Below the pieces are notes generated by a model. The model was given only the letters and a program-made list of their open reading frames with translations. It searched no databases and had not been told where the DNA came from. A DNA stretch of 11,896 nt from JAPUDQ01 sp049289035 (GTDB lineage Bacteria; Patescibacteriota; Saccharimonadia; Saccharimonadales; Saccharimonadaceae). This document shows, piece by piece, positions 5,815 through 11,896 of this stretch. The stretch is taken from positions 1 through 11,896 of the forward strand of contig JBAQIV010000041.1 of assembly GCA_049289035.1 (NCBI GenBank). The letters run 5' to 3'. Positions within the stretch are counted from its first letter, which is position 1. Every line of letters starts with the position of its first letter. A program made the translations under genes and the position numbers.

Positions 5815-5889
5815 GTCCCGGTAGTTCAACGGATAGAATAACTCCGTCCTAAGGAGCAGATATTGGTTCGATTCCAGTCCGGGATACCA
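5815..5889 (+). tRNA. tRNA-Arg (anticodon CCT)
   Basis: The acceptor arm is GTCCCGG with CCGGGAT (first pair G-T). The D-arm is GTTC...GAAT, the anticodon loop is GTCCTAA (anticodon CCT) in a stem with one A-C mismatch, and the T-arm is ATTGG-TTCGATT-CCAGT. The 3' ACCA is encoded. It converges with ndk, whose stop codon is 8 bases beyond the CCA. Confidence 0.94.
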
Positions 5890-5897
5890 CGAATTGT

Positions 5898-6524
5898 CTA
5901 ATAGTAGCGAGAGTACATAACCGCTTCACTCGTGAGATCGTAGGTCGGTATGTCTTCTTTTTTACCAAACCACAGTTTAATCTCATTTTCGGCCTCGGCA
6001 GCTGTTTCACTGGCGTGTACAATGTTGTGAATTGAGCGCTTTTCGGCGTTGGCAACCGATGGACTGTCGACTGAGAAATCACCCCGGATCGTACCGACAT
6101 CGGCCTTAAACGGCAGCGTGTGCCCGCACAGTTTGCGGACCATGTCGATCGCTTGCATACCCTCTATGACCATCGCCACCACTGGCCCAGACGTCATGTA
6201 CTGTATAAGGCTATCAACCACTTCACGACCGATCATCATACGGTCCTCCGTGCCGAGAACGTCCATAGCCGAAACATCGAGGTTGTCAAAGCTGCTGAGG
6301 CCTTTGTCACCGAGACGGGCCACCCACGCTTCATCGCTCATCGGATAATGCGCTTTAACTTGTTCGGCGGTCGGCACAAACATCTTCATAGCAACTACTT
6401 TTAGGCCAACTTTTTCAAAACGGTGAATCACGTCACCAATCAACGCACGTTTAACGCCGTCTGGCTTGATCATGCAATACGTTCGTTCAAATTTAATTTT
6501 TTGGACAGCTGGGTGTTGTGCCAC
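5898..6524 (-). CDS. ndk: Nucleoside diphosphate kinase, long form
   Basis: The enzyme exchanges the terminal phosphate between NTPs and NDPs through a phospho-histidine. Core motifs are FERTYCMIKPDGVKRALIG (12-30), TSGPVVAMVIEG (111-122), GTIRGDFSVDSP (144-155) and NIVHASE with catalytic His170. At 208 aa it is clearly longer than the common 140-150 aa form. There is an N-terminal extension (1-11), an insertion of about 35-40 residues (about 62-103, including DEAWVARLGDKGL) before the TSGPVV block, and a longer C-terminus (187-208). GTG at 6524 is chosen because a perfect SD (AGAAGGAGAT, about 6531-6540) precedes it. It lies 44 bp after uppP on the same strand, so readthrough is likely. A possible extended -10 (TGTTACAAT, 6571-6579) could add its own promoter. 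Confidence 0.93.
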   Translation of the reverse strand: MAQHPAVQKIKFERTYCMIKPDGVKRALIGDVIHRFEKVGLKVVAMKMFVPTAEQVKAHYPMSDEAWVARLGDKGLSSFDNLDVSAMDVLGTEDRMMIGREVVDSLIQYMTSGPVVAMVIEGMQAIDMVRKLCGHTLPFKADVGTIRGDFSVDSPSVANAEKRSIHNIVHASETAAEAENEIKLWFGKKEDIPTYDLTSEAVMYSRYY

Positions 6525-6568
6525 AGTGAAATCTCCTTCTCGATCAAAAGTTATGTGCTTGTCTGCCC

Positions 6569-7363
6569 TTATTGTAACAGAAGCAGAGTGATCAGAACCA
6601 CCCCAAGACCTATCCGGTACCAGCCAAATATCCGCAGCGGATGTTTTTGTAGATAGTTCATGAGAAACCCAACCGCCCAGAGGCCACTCAAGAGCGCGGC
6701 TAGATTAGCCACGATAAGCGCTGTGCTATTGTCAACAAAGTAGGCACGATCGGCTGATTTGAGAAGGAGCTTCGCAATCACACCACACATAATAGGCAGA
6801 GAGGCTAAGAAGCTAAACTCGGCGGCCTTAGCGGCACTCAACCCCATAAGCCGCCCTGCGATAATAGTACTACCCGAGCGTGATGTACCCGGAATCAGCG
6901 CGACAGCCTGAGCCAGTCCAATAACAAGCGCTCGAGATCGAGATAGTTTCTCAAGAGAATCGACAGAGCTGCGATGCGGTAGTCGTTCGATCACGACGAG
7001 AAAAACCCCAACGACAATCAACATAACCGCCACTACCCACGGACTACTAAAAAATTTGTGTGATTCTATAAAATCGGCCAGCACAAAACCAAGTAAACCG
7101 GCCGGTGTTACTGCAATCAGCACAGCTGCTGCTAAGCGATAGTCCTGCTTATGCACTATCGTTGTAATAATATCTATTATGCGACGGCGAAAATAAATCA
7201 TCAGAGCCACCACCGTCCCAATATTGATCCACTCCAAAAACAAGTGTTCACTTGCCCCGCTCATGGCATACTGTGCGATCACCAGATGACCAGAACTCGA
7301 GATCGGGATGAACTCAGTGAGCCCCTGTATGAGGCCAAGAATAATTGATTCAAACAACGACAT
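6569..7363 (-). CDS. uppP: Undecaprenyl-diphosphatase UppP (BacA)
   Basis: This membrane enzyme dephosphorylates undecaprenyl diphosphate to recycle the lipid carrier for peptidoglycan and glycan synthesis. The protein has 264 aa, normal for the family, with about 7-8 TM helices. Both signature motifs are intact: QGLTEFIPISSSGHLV (13-28), with the catalytic Glu near 17 and His26, and ALIPGTSRSGST (155-166). The frame extends to 7393, but MSLFESIILGLIQG at 7363 is the usual family start. The -10 TATACT ends 7 bases before it and there is no SD, so the transcript is probably leaderless. It is the first gene of a likely uppP-ndk unit and functionally fits the neighbouring GT2 glycosyltransferase. 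Confidence 0.95.
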   Translation of the reverse strand: MSLFESIILGLIQGLTEFIPISSSGHLVIAQYAMSGASEHLFLEWINIGTVVALMIYFRRRIIDIITTIVHKQDYRLAAAVLIAVTPAGLLGFVLADFIESHKFFSSPWVVAVMLIVVGVFLVVIERLPHRSSVDSLEKLSRSRALVIGLAQAVALIPGTSRSGSTIIAGRLMGLSAAKAAEFSFLASLPIMCGVIAKLLLKSADRAYFVDNSTALIVANLAALLSGLWAVGFLMNYLQKHPLRIFGWYRIGLGVVLITLLLLQ

Positions 7364-7370
7364 AGCTCTT

Positions 7371-7381
7371 AGTATAGCGTA
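7371..7381 (-). promoter_or_regulatory. TACGCTATACT promoter element for uppP, leaderless position
   Basis: This 11-base word is identical to the one before the bPH2 gene, and again exactly 7 bases lie between it and the ATG at 7363. No convincing -35 is seen at the normal distance. Confidence 0.55.
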
Positions 7382-7410
7382 TATGTGTCGCAAAATAATG
7401 ACAAACCGCT

Positions 7411-7416
7411 TATGAT
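7411..7416 (+). promoter_or_regulatory. -10 box for the xer recombinase gene
   Basis: TATGAT, followed by 6 bases and the ATG at 7423. The GAGG in between touches the start codon and is too close to act as an SD, so a leaderless start is predicted. Confidence 0.5.
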
Positions 7417-7422
7417 AGAGGT

Positions 7423-8349
7423 ATGAGTACCTCTCACTATTTCTCTGAGCTCATTAGTGATTTTATCGAATACATAGAGGTTGAGCGTGGTCGTAGTCAA
7501 AAAACTGCCGAGAATTACTACCTCTACCTGCAACGACTCATCGAATTTGCCGGTGACGAACCGATCACAACTCTCAACGCAGAGCTGGTACGCAAATGGC
7601 GGTTGTGGCTCAATCGTTACAAAGGGCCCGACGGTGAGACACTGAGTCAGATCACCCAAAGCTATCACCTGATAGCGCTTCGAAGTTTTTTGCGGTATTG
7701 TTCTAAACGCGACATAGAAACTCTGTCGCCCGATAAGATCGAGTTACCAAAAGTCAATCGCAAACAAGTTACTTTCCTGAGCACCGAAGAAGTGGAACGG
7801 CTTATTGCGGCAATAGATCGCAATGACGTAAAGGGCATCAGAGACCGCGCTATCGTTGAACTACTCTTTAGTTCTGGACTGCGCGTCTCAGAACTCTGCA
7901 ATCTGAATCGTGATCACATTAATCTCTCGCGAGGTGAGTTTATGGTACGAGGTAAAGGGCAAAAGGATCGTCCGGTATTTGTCAGCCCAGAAGCCAGCGA
8001 GTGGTTAGCGACCTACCTGGCAACCCGTCACGATAGTGCCGTGCCACTCTTTATCCGTTATAGCGGCGCCGAGCCGACTGATCCACGCGGTGAAGACATG
8101 CGGCTTACCCCGCGTACCATACAGAGAATTGTGAGTTACTATGCTCGCAAAGCTGGCATCACTAAACATGTCAGTCCGCATTCATTGCGGCATAGTTTCG
8201 CAACTGACTTGCTTATGAATGGCGCCGACATACGGAGCGTCCAGGCCATGTTAGGCCACAGTAATATCAGTACGACGCAGGTCTACACGCACGTGACCGA
8301 CCCGCACCTTCATGACATCCACCAGCGCTTTCACCGTCATCACAAATAA
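7423..8349 (+). CDS. xerC: Tyrosine recombinase, XerC/XerD family
   Basis: The protein has 308 aa, the normal Xer length. An N-terminal SAM-like core-binding domain (about 5-95) is followed by the catalytic domain (about 115-300). All catalytic residues are visible: Arg154 in SSGLRVSEL, Lys178 in VRGKGQKDR, His253 and Arg256 in SPHSLRHSFA, His279 in LGHSNISTTQ and the nucleophile Tyr288 in QVYTHV. The protein most likely resolves chromosome dimers at a dif site. Whether it works alone or with a partner cannot be told here, so the symbol could equally be xerD or xerA. No integrase-like extra domain, att site or cargo is seen, which argues against a mobile element. It is divergent from uppP and convergent with the pilus operon (4 bp between stops). 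Confidence 0.93.
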   Translation: MSTSHYFSELISDFIEYIEVERGRSQKTAENYYLYLQRLIEFAGDEPITTLNAELVRKWRLWLNRYKGPDGETLSQITQSYHLIALRSFLRYCSKRDIETLSPDKIELPKVNRKQVTFLSTEEVERLIAAIDRNDVKGIRDRAIVELLFSSGLRVSELCNLNRDHINLSRGEFMVRGKGQKDRPVFVSPEASEWLATYLATRHDSAVPLFIRYSGAEPTDPRGEDMRLTPRTIQRIVSYYARKAGITKHVSPHSLRHSFATDLLMNGADIRSVQAMLGHSNISTTQVYTHVTDPHLHDIHQRFHRHHK

Positions 8350-8353
8350 TTGT

Positions 8354-9520
8354 CTACGGACAGTTGTAGACGGTATTTGCCGTATCGGCGACAATCATGT
8401 CTTTGCAGATATTGCCTGCTGTTTCGAGCGCGTATTCGGGTAACACATCTGATACACCAAAACTGAGACGAGACTGTACGCGGCGAAAGACGTCGTTGGT
8501 CTTGCCCGTAACATCGACCTGGAATTGAACTTGGTTAAATTTAAGAGCCGCGGCAGCGCTATCCTTAGCCCTAACAGTAACTTCAGCCGTACGATTACCC
8601 CCGTAGAGCAGCGATAGGCGGACATAGTACTGTCGGCTAGCCGACAAGCCGTTGATTTCTTTGCTACAAGCATAACCCGATGTCACGGTACAGTATGCCG
8701 ATACCATGGGGTACCCAGACGAGGTACGGAGTAAGCCAGTTGCTCCCCTGTTGCCATCAGCACCGATGCCATCAACAGTTGCACTAACGCCAGACGGATA
8801 CATAAAGAGTGCTCGCGACTCAGCGTTGACCGTGTTGAGGTCAAACCCACTACCGCTTGTGTCATAGGCAATAAATTGCGCTCGCAAAACTGGTGGTTTA
8901 CGCTTGGGTGTTGCTCCTAATGAGCGCCAGTTAGCGTCGGTCTGTAGTGACGTAGCGGCCAAATTGTCGACGCCAAACGTGCCATCACTCACTGCCCAGT
9001 CAAAAATAACTGAGCTCGGCGTCCCGGTAGTGTTAAGTGGAAAGACGACACTCTTGCCTTCGTTGAGAGAATACTTCAGATCATCGGTCTGGCCGGCGAT
9101 TGTCATGCAAGTATAGTATTGCTTGTAGGCAGTGTTGGCATTGTCAGTACTAACGAGTATACCGTCGGAGCCAGATGGATCGTTAATGCCGAGCTGAGTA
9201 CGCAAACCGTTCATGCCATTTTTGTCGCCCAGAAGTGCCGTACAATCAGTACTGGCAAGCATATCAGTACAGGCCGGTTTGCCAGCATAGCCTGACGGTG
9301 AGGTGTCAAGGCAGTGCAAGATAAGCCGCTTGGCATCTTCGACACCGCCCTGAGCGGCTGCAAGAGCGCTGGCTGATAGATCGCTATCGGTCGCCTGCCG
9401 TTGCTCGTTTGACATGATTTTGATGAAGCTAACGACCAAAATTGAGATAAATATCATAAAAAACAAGACTGTCAGAATCGATACCATACCTGATTGTCGC
9501 GACCTCGTTATTTTATCCAT
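8354..9520 (-). CDS. PilX/GspK-like prepilin, last gene of the minor pilin cassette
   Basis: The protein has 388 aa. The leader MDKITRSRQSG is followed by a hydrophobic helix (12-35, MVSILTVLFFMIF...) and then SNEQRQATDSDLSASALAAAQGGVEDAKR, the polar helix typical of PilX-type N-termini. The large remainder is rich in Ser/Thr/Gly with several Cys and a CPxx-like end (YNCP). If cleavage is after Gly11, position +5 is Leu, not the Glu found in its three neighbours. Lack of Glu5 is known for the tip pseudopilin GspK, so a tip position is a fair inference. A strong SD (AAGGAGGA, overlapping the stop of the previous gene) precedes the ATG at 9520. The gap is 11 bp, so it is in the operon. Confidence 0.75.
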   Translation of the reverse strand: MDKITRSRQSGMVSILTVLFFMIFISILVVSFIKIMSNEQRQATDSDLSASALAAAQGGVEDAKRLILHCLDTSPSGYAGKPACTDMLASTDCTALLGDKNGMNGLRTQLGINDPSGSDGILVSTDNANTAYKQYYTCMTIAGQTDDLKYSLNEGKSVVFPLNTTGTPSSVIFDWAVSDGTFGVDNLAATSLQTDANWRSLGATPKRKPPVLRAQFIAYDTSGSGFDLNTVNAESRALFMYPSGVSATVDGIGADGNRGATGLLRTSSGYPMVSAYCTVTSGYACSKEINGLSASRQYYVRLSLLYGGNRTAEVTVRAKDSAAAALKFNQVQFQVDVTGKTNDVFRRVQSRLSFGVSDVLPEYALETAGNICKDMIVADTANTVYNCP

Positions 9521-9531
9521 GTCATTCCTCC

Positions 9532-10152
9532 TTAGTTGCCTTGTGCGTACACCGTTGTATTAAATTCTGCAAACGAGCAGTATTGGCCATTTATCTGGCT
9601 ACATTCATAGGTGGTAATACCTGTTGCGGCATCGGTCGTTGTAGTGGGCGCTTTGTCACCGGTTGTCGAGATGACCATCTTGATAGCATACAGTGGATAC
9701 GCTACGTCAATCTGCGTAACGCTGAGTTCCTGTATAGCGGTGAGGCCCCCGAGAAGCTCAGTTGCGTCAGCCGCGGCAATCTTTTTCGTTGGATTGTCGC
9801 AATAGGCCGTAGCATTATTTGCGATGACGACAAATTTGACCGGTGGGTCGCTTGGAGACATATCGTAAACATTTGTTTGCGATGACGCAGTGTTCCAGGC
9901 ATACGCACGTCCACCAACGCATAGTCGGTTCGTACCGACGAGCCGCGGACGACTCCCGAAGCGGATGTCACGAGCGATGTTTTCCATCTGTTGCCGGCCA
10001 ACTTGGTTGATATCACGCATCGCCATACCTTTACTAAATAGGTTGGTCGTATGCATAATGCCGAAGACAACAAACAGCAGCAAAAACGCTATGCCTGTCA
10101 TGGCGAGCAAAAGCTCAATCAAAGTAAAGCCGCGTTGTCTAATTTGGTTCAT
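9532..10152 (-). CDS. PilW-like minor pilin
   Basis: The protein has 206 aa. The type III prepilin start MNQIRQRG|FTLIELLLAM is cut after Gly8, with Phe at +1 and Glu13 at +5. A hydrophobic helix (about 9-31) and QVGRQQMENIARDIRFGSR follow, a polar helix often seen in PilW/GspJ proteins. A beta-rich globular part has a Cys pair near the C-terminus (YECSQINGQYC). It is processed by PilD and inserted at the pilus tip or base in the family. The start at 10152 has GTGAGG 7 bases upstream and overlaps the PilV-like gene by 14 bp, indicating coupled translation. Confidence 0.85.
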   Translation of the reverse strand: MNQIRQRGFTLIELLLAMTGIAFLLLFVVFGIMHTTNLFSKGMAMRDINQVGRQQMENIARDIRFGSRPRLVGTNRLCVGGRAYAWNTASSQTNVYDMSPSDPPVKFVVIANNATAYCDNPTKKIAAADATELLGGLTAIQELSVTQIDVAYPLYAIKMVISTTGDKAPTTTTDAATGITTYECSQINGQYCSFAEFNTTVYAQGN

Positions 10153-10696
10153 ATAGCCTCACAACACTCGATAATACTTGCTGGTTATTCGTAGTGGTCG
10201 TCCAGCATGCACGGATGTAAAAATCGTGAAAATTCCGCTTTTTGACTGAACCCTGGGGATCGACTTTTTCGATCCATATACCCTGGCCTGGCACCGGCAA
10301 TCCGCTCGCTGCGGCATATGACGTCTTCAGTTCGTAAACGCCCGGACTCGTGCGTGTCATATAGAATGCTTTGTCCGCCGCTGGCGTGCAGCTATCTTGG
10401 GCAGGTATCGCAGCCGACGCCGCTTGGTCACGAATTGTCTTCCAGGCACCAGCTGGCGTGTTAGCCGCTGGCGAGGCACCCTGGCTAGTGACTTTTATGT
10501 ACTGGTCTCGTAGAAATGCCAAGACGTCGGCTTGCTCATTGAGCAGTAAACGCACCTGTGAGCGTTCAATCGAATCGTAAGCGCCCGCTGTTGCGCGCTG
10601 CATGATGGCAAACATACTGACGGTCACAAGGGCAAAGATAGCGAGGGCAAGAATTGCCTCGATAATCGTATCGCCGCGTTGTGACTTTAACTGCAT
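10139..10696 (-). CDS. PilV-like minor pilin
   Basis: The protein has 185 aa. The prepilin start MQLKSQRG|DTIIEAILAL is cut after Gly8, with an unusual Asp at +1 and Glu13 at +5. A hydrophobic helix (about 9-30) continues into RSQVRLLLNEQADVLAFLRDQY, as in PilV/GspI proteins. The C-terminal part has two Cys (DSCTPAAD and IRACWTT) that could pair. An SD (AGGAG) lies about 12 bases before the ATG at 10696. The gene overlaps both neighbours, by 10 bp upstream and 14 bp downstream. Confidence 0.85.
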   Translation of the reverse strand: MQLKSQRGDTIIEAILALAIFALVTVSMFAIMQRATAGAYDSIERSQVRLLLNEQADVLAFLRDQYIKVTSQGASPAANTPAGAWKTIRDQAASAAIPAQDSCTPAADKAFYMTRTSPGVYELKTSYAAASGLPVPGQGIWIEKVDPQGSVKKRNFHDFYIRACWTTTTNNQQVLSSVVRLYEPN

Positions 10697-11514
10697 ATAG
10701 CTGTTGCTCCTGTCCGGAGTGGTTCGAACTCCGTAGTAATAGCTGATGAACCCGAGCCAGAACCAAATAAGACCGCCGCAACTGGTGAACCAGTTGCCCA
10801 GTCTTTGTCATTCATAATGCACACCGCCGCAGTGACTTGTCCTGCTGATGAACGTGATGCTAGCAGATAGCCCGTCGCGTTAACTGCAGTCTTAAGATCA
10901 GTTGTGATGGTTGTTGCATCATTGTAGTCAGTCGTGTAGAAATAATACGGTATAACCTGAGAGGAGTTGGGACTTCTCAAAAAAGCGATGGCATTGATGA
11001 GTGCGCGATTCGGTGATGAGCCAGTTTTGATAGGACCACTACCTAACTTATCCGTCGAACGGCTTGCCTCTTGAAACGAAGCTCCCCAGGCCAGTTCAAA
11101 TGTCTCTGTGGTTGTCCCGACAACACTCATGGTGGGGCCTGCTGCCGCTAGCTGCGTATATATATCGCCCGTGTCCGGCACAGACATATTTGACGTCGTG
11201 ACATGCCATAACTTGCCTTGTGGAGATGCACTACTAGTTTTCCAGGTGATGACCTTGCCCAGTAATATACAGCCGCCACTACCAGGACTGGCACTTACTC
11301 CGCCACAACCGTCAGCTGCCGCACGTGTATTGACGCCACTTAGCACTTCTTCGTACTGCTTGAGTATCAGACTTTGAAACGAATTGACACTATCAGAAAA
11401 TCGAGCCTGTCGCGCCATACCGCCGGCACCAACAAATGCCATTATAAGCAAAAGGCCCGATATCGTCAGAAATATCATCACCTCGATCACGGTAAACCCT
11501 TTGCCCTTGCCCAT
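10687..11514 (-). CDS. FimT/GspH-like minor pilin, first of the cassette
   Basis: The protein has 275 aa, long for FimT/FimU (about 160-170). The very short leader MGKGKG is followed by FTVIEVMIFLTISGLLLIMAF, with cleavage after Gly6 and Glu11 at +5. ARQARFSDSVNSFQSLI continues the helix, as in GspH/FimT. The globular part has a Gly/Ser-rich loop with CGG...GGC (a likely disulfide) and a C-terminal Cys pair (VCIMND, AICS). It starts a run of four prepilins. TATAAT (11525-11530) ends 10 bases before the ATG and no SD is seen, so the cassette may have its own leaderless start besides readthrough from pilD, whose stop is 51 bp upstream. Confidence 0.83.
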   Translation of the reverse strand: MGKGKGFTVIEVMIFLTISGLLLIMAFVGAGGMARQARFSDSVNSFQSLILKQYEEVLSGVNTRAAADGCGGVSASPGSGGCILLGKVITWKTSSASPQGKLWHVTTSNMSVPDTGDIYTQLAAAGPTMSVVGTTTETFELAWGASFQEASRSTDKLGSGPIKTGSSPNRALINAIAFLRSPNSSQVIPYYFYTTDYNDATTITTDLKTAVNATGYLLASRSSAGQVTAAVCIMNDKDWATGSPVAAVLFGSGSGSSAITTEFEPLRTGATAICS

Positions 11515-11524
11515 CTTGGTTATG

Positions 11525-11535
11525 ATTATAGCGTA
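11525..11535 (-). promoter_or_regulatory. TACGCTATAAT promoter element of the minor pilin cassette
   Basis: On minus, TACGC plus a perfect TATAAT is followed by 10 bases and the ATG at 11514. It is the third copy of the TACGCTATA(C/A)T word. The predicted leader is 3-4 bases. The -35 region is pyrimidine-rich (CTTCCTTC) without a good match. Confidence 0.6.
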
Positions 11536-11565
11536 GTTACAGGCAAGAAGGAAGAAAAATGTGTG

Positions 11566-11896
11566 TTATAACGACAAGAAGCTATGTATATACCAGTTGA
11601 TCAGTTGCTCACCCCATAAAACCGTGACGATACACGCCGTGATGAGAAACGGCCCAAAGGGTATACGCGACGTCTTGGTGAGTCGCTTTGTCACAAGACC
11701 AGGTAAAATCACCAGCATACCTATGAGATTGGCCAGAAACACTACCACCAGCGCCCCTTGCCAACCGACAATAAGCCCGAGACCTACGTTGAGCTTGACG
11801 TCGCCAAAGCCTACCCATTTACCCGACGATACAGCGTAGAGCAATGCATAGAGGCCAGCGATGATGGCAACGCCGCCAACCATGGTGCCCAGACCA
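11566..11896 (-). CDS. pilD: Prepilin peptidase PilD (A24 family), C-terminal part only
   Basis: About 110 codons are visible up to the window end, with the N-terminal part outside. The fragment carries WVGFGDVKLNVGLGLIVGW, the GxGD motif holding one of the two catalytic aspartates of Type IV prepilin peptidases. It is flanked by TM helices and ends with a short basic loop (VTKRLTKTSRIPFGPFL) and a final TM. PFGPFL is a typical A24 C-terminal motif. The enzyme cuts the leaders off the prepilins encoded just downstream and methylates the new N-terminus when the methylase domain is present; that domain would be outside the window. The first Asp and zinc-binding Cys motifs cannot be checked here. 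Confidence 0.92.
   Translation of the reverse strand, partial: GLGTMVGGVAIIAGLYALLYAVSSGKWVGFGDVKLNVGLGLIVGWQGALVVVFLANLIGMLVILPGLVTKRLTKTSRIPFGPFLITACIVTVLWGEQLINWYIHSFLSL

Noticed and set aside
5849..6100. 83-aa open frame on minus across tRNA-Arg and ndk
   Set aside because: Its end reads VSRTGIEPISAP, a known artefact of tRNA genes read as protein, and the rest is antisense or out of frame with ndk.
7423..8349. Xer gene as the integrase of a mobile element next to tRNA genes
   Set aside because: Length and motifs match housekeeping Xer proteins. No att repeats, transposase, phage or plasmid genes are seen, and the neighbours are core genes.
8352..8371. GTCTAC...GTAGAC inverted repeat between xerC and the pilus operon, as dif site or terminator
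   Set aside because: The 6-bp arms with an 8-base loop are too weak, there is no T-run, and it lies inside the coding end of the PilX-like gene.

Overview
The window looks like a piece of a compact chromosome from a Candidate Phyla Radiation (Patescibacteria) bacterium, most likely Saccharibacteria (TM7). This is an inference. It rests on a secreted protein with the NFQGRL...DGLYNMKF signature often seen in CPR surface proteins, a small one-TM protein of a type common in that group, short intergenic gaps, a Type IV pilus cassette and a single Xer recombinase. Base composition is close to balanced. The standard genetic code fits all genes, but none of the 15 visible coding regions ends in TGA.

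Layout. 1-1300: a truncated secreted protein gene (minus) diverges from a one-TM protein gene (plus), which ends in a 12-bp hairpin. A tiny transcription unit with a near-consensus promoter, a 42-codon ORF and a strong terminator follows. 1356-3761: a divergent NrdR-like zinc-ribbon protein (plus) converges on a minus-strand pair, a small three-TM protein followed by a membrane GT2 glycosyltransferase. 3785-4174: tRNA-Gly(CCC) and tRNA-Thr(CGT) on minus, divergent from tRNA-Asp(GTC) on plus, whose predicted leader and trailer are near-perfect inverted repeats. 4191-5772: a bPH2-domain membrane protein overlaps a membrane-anchored SurA/PrsA-type foldase. 5815-7363: tRNA-Arg(CCT), then an unusually long nucleoside diphosphate kinase and UppP (undecaprenyl-diphosphatase) on minus. 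7423-8349: an XerC/D-type tyrosine recombinase. 8354-11896: a minus-strand Type IV pilus block, with the prepilin peptidase C-terminus followed by four prepilin-like proteins in the order FimT/GspH, PilV, PilW, PilX-like.

How the genes work together. Most of the region concerns the cell envelope. UppP recycles the lipid carrier, the GT2 enzyme makes or modifies a glycan, the foldase matures exported proteins, and PilD cleaves the four minor pilins that would prime or tip a Type IV pilus. CPR cells of this kind often live on host bacteria, so pilus and surface genes are plausible host-contact factors.

The most interesting signals are regulatory. Several genes that start a transcript have a -10 box 4-10 bases before the ATG and no Shine-Dalgarno, which predicts leaderless mRNAs. 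Three of these share the word TACGCTATA(C/A)T. Genes inside operons instead carry SD-like sequences. Other points of interest are the tRNA-Asp leader/trailer stem, the tiny transcription unit at 1077-1293, and a PilX-like protein that lacks Glu5 in a cassette with no PilY1 after it. All of this comes from reading the sequence by eye; no database search or folding was run.
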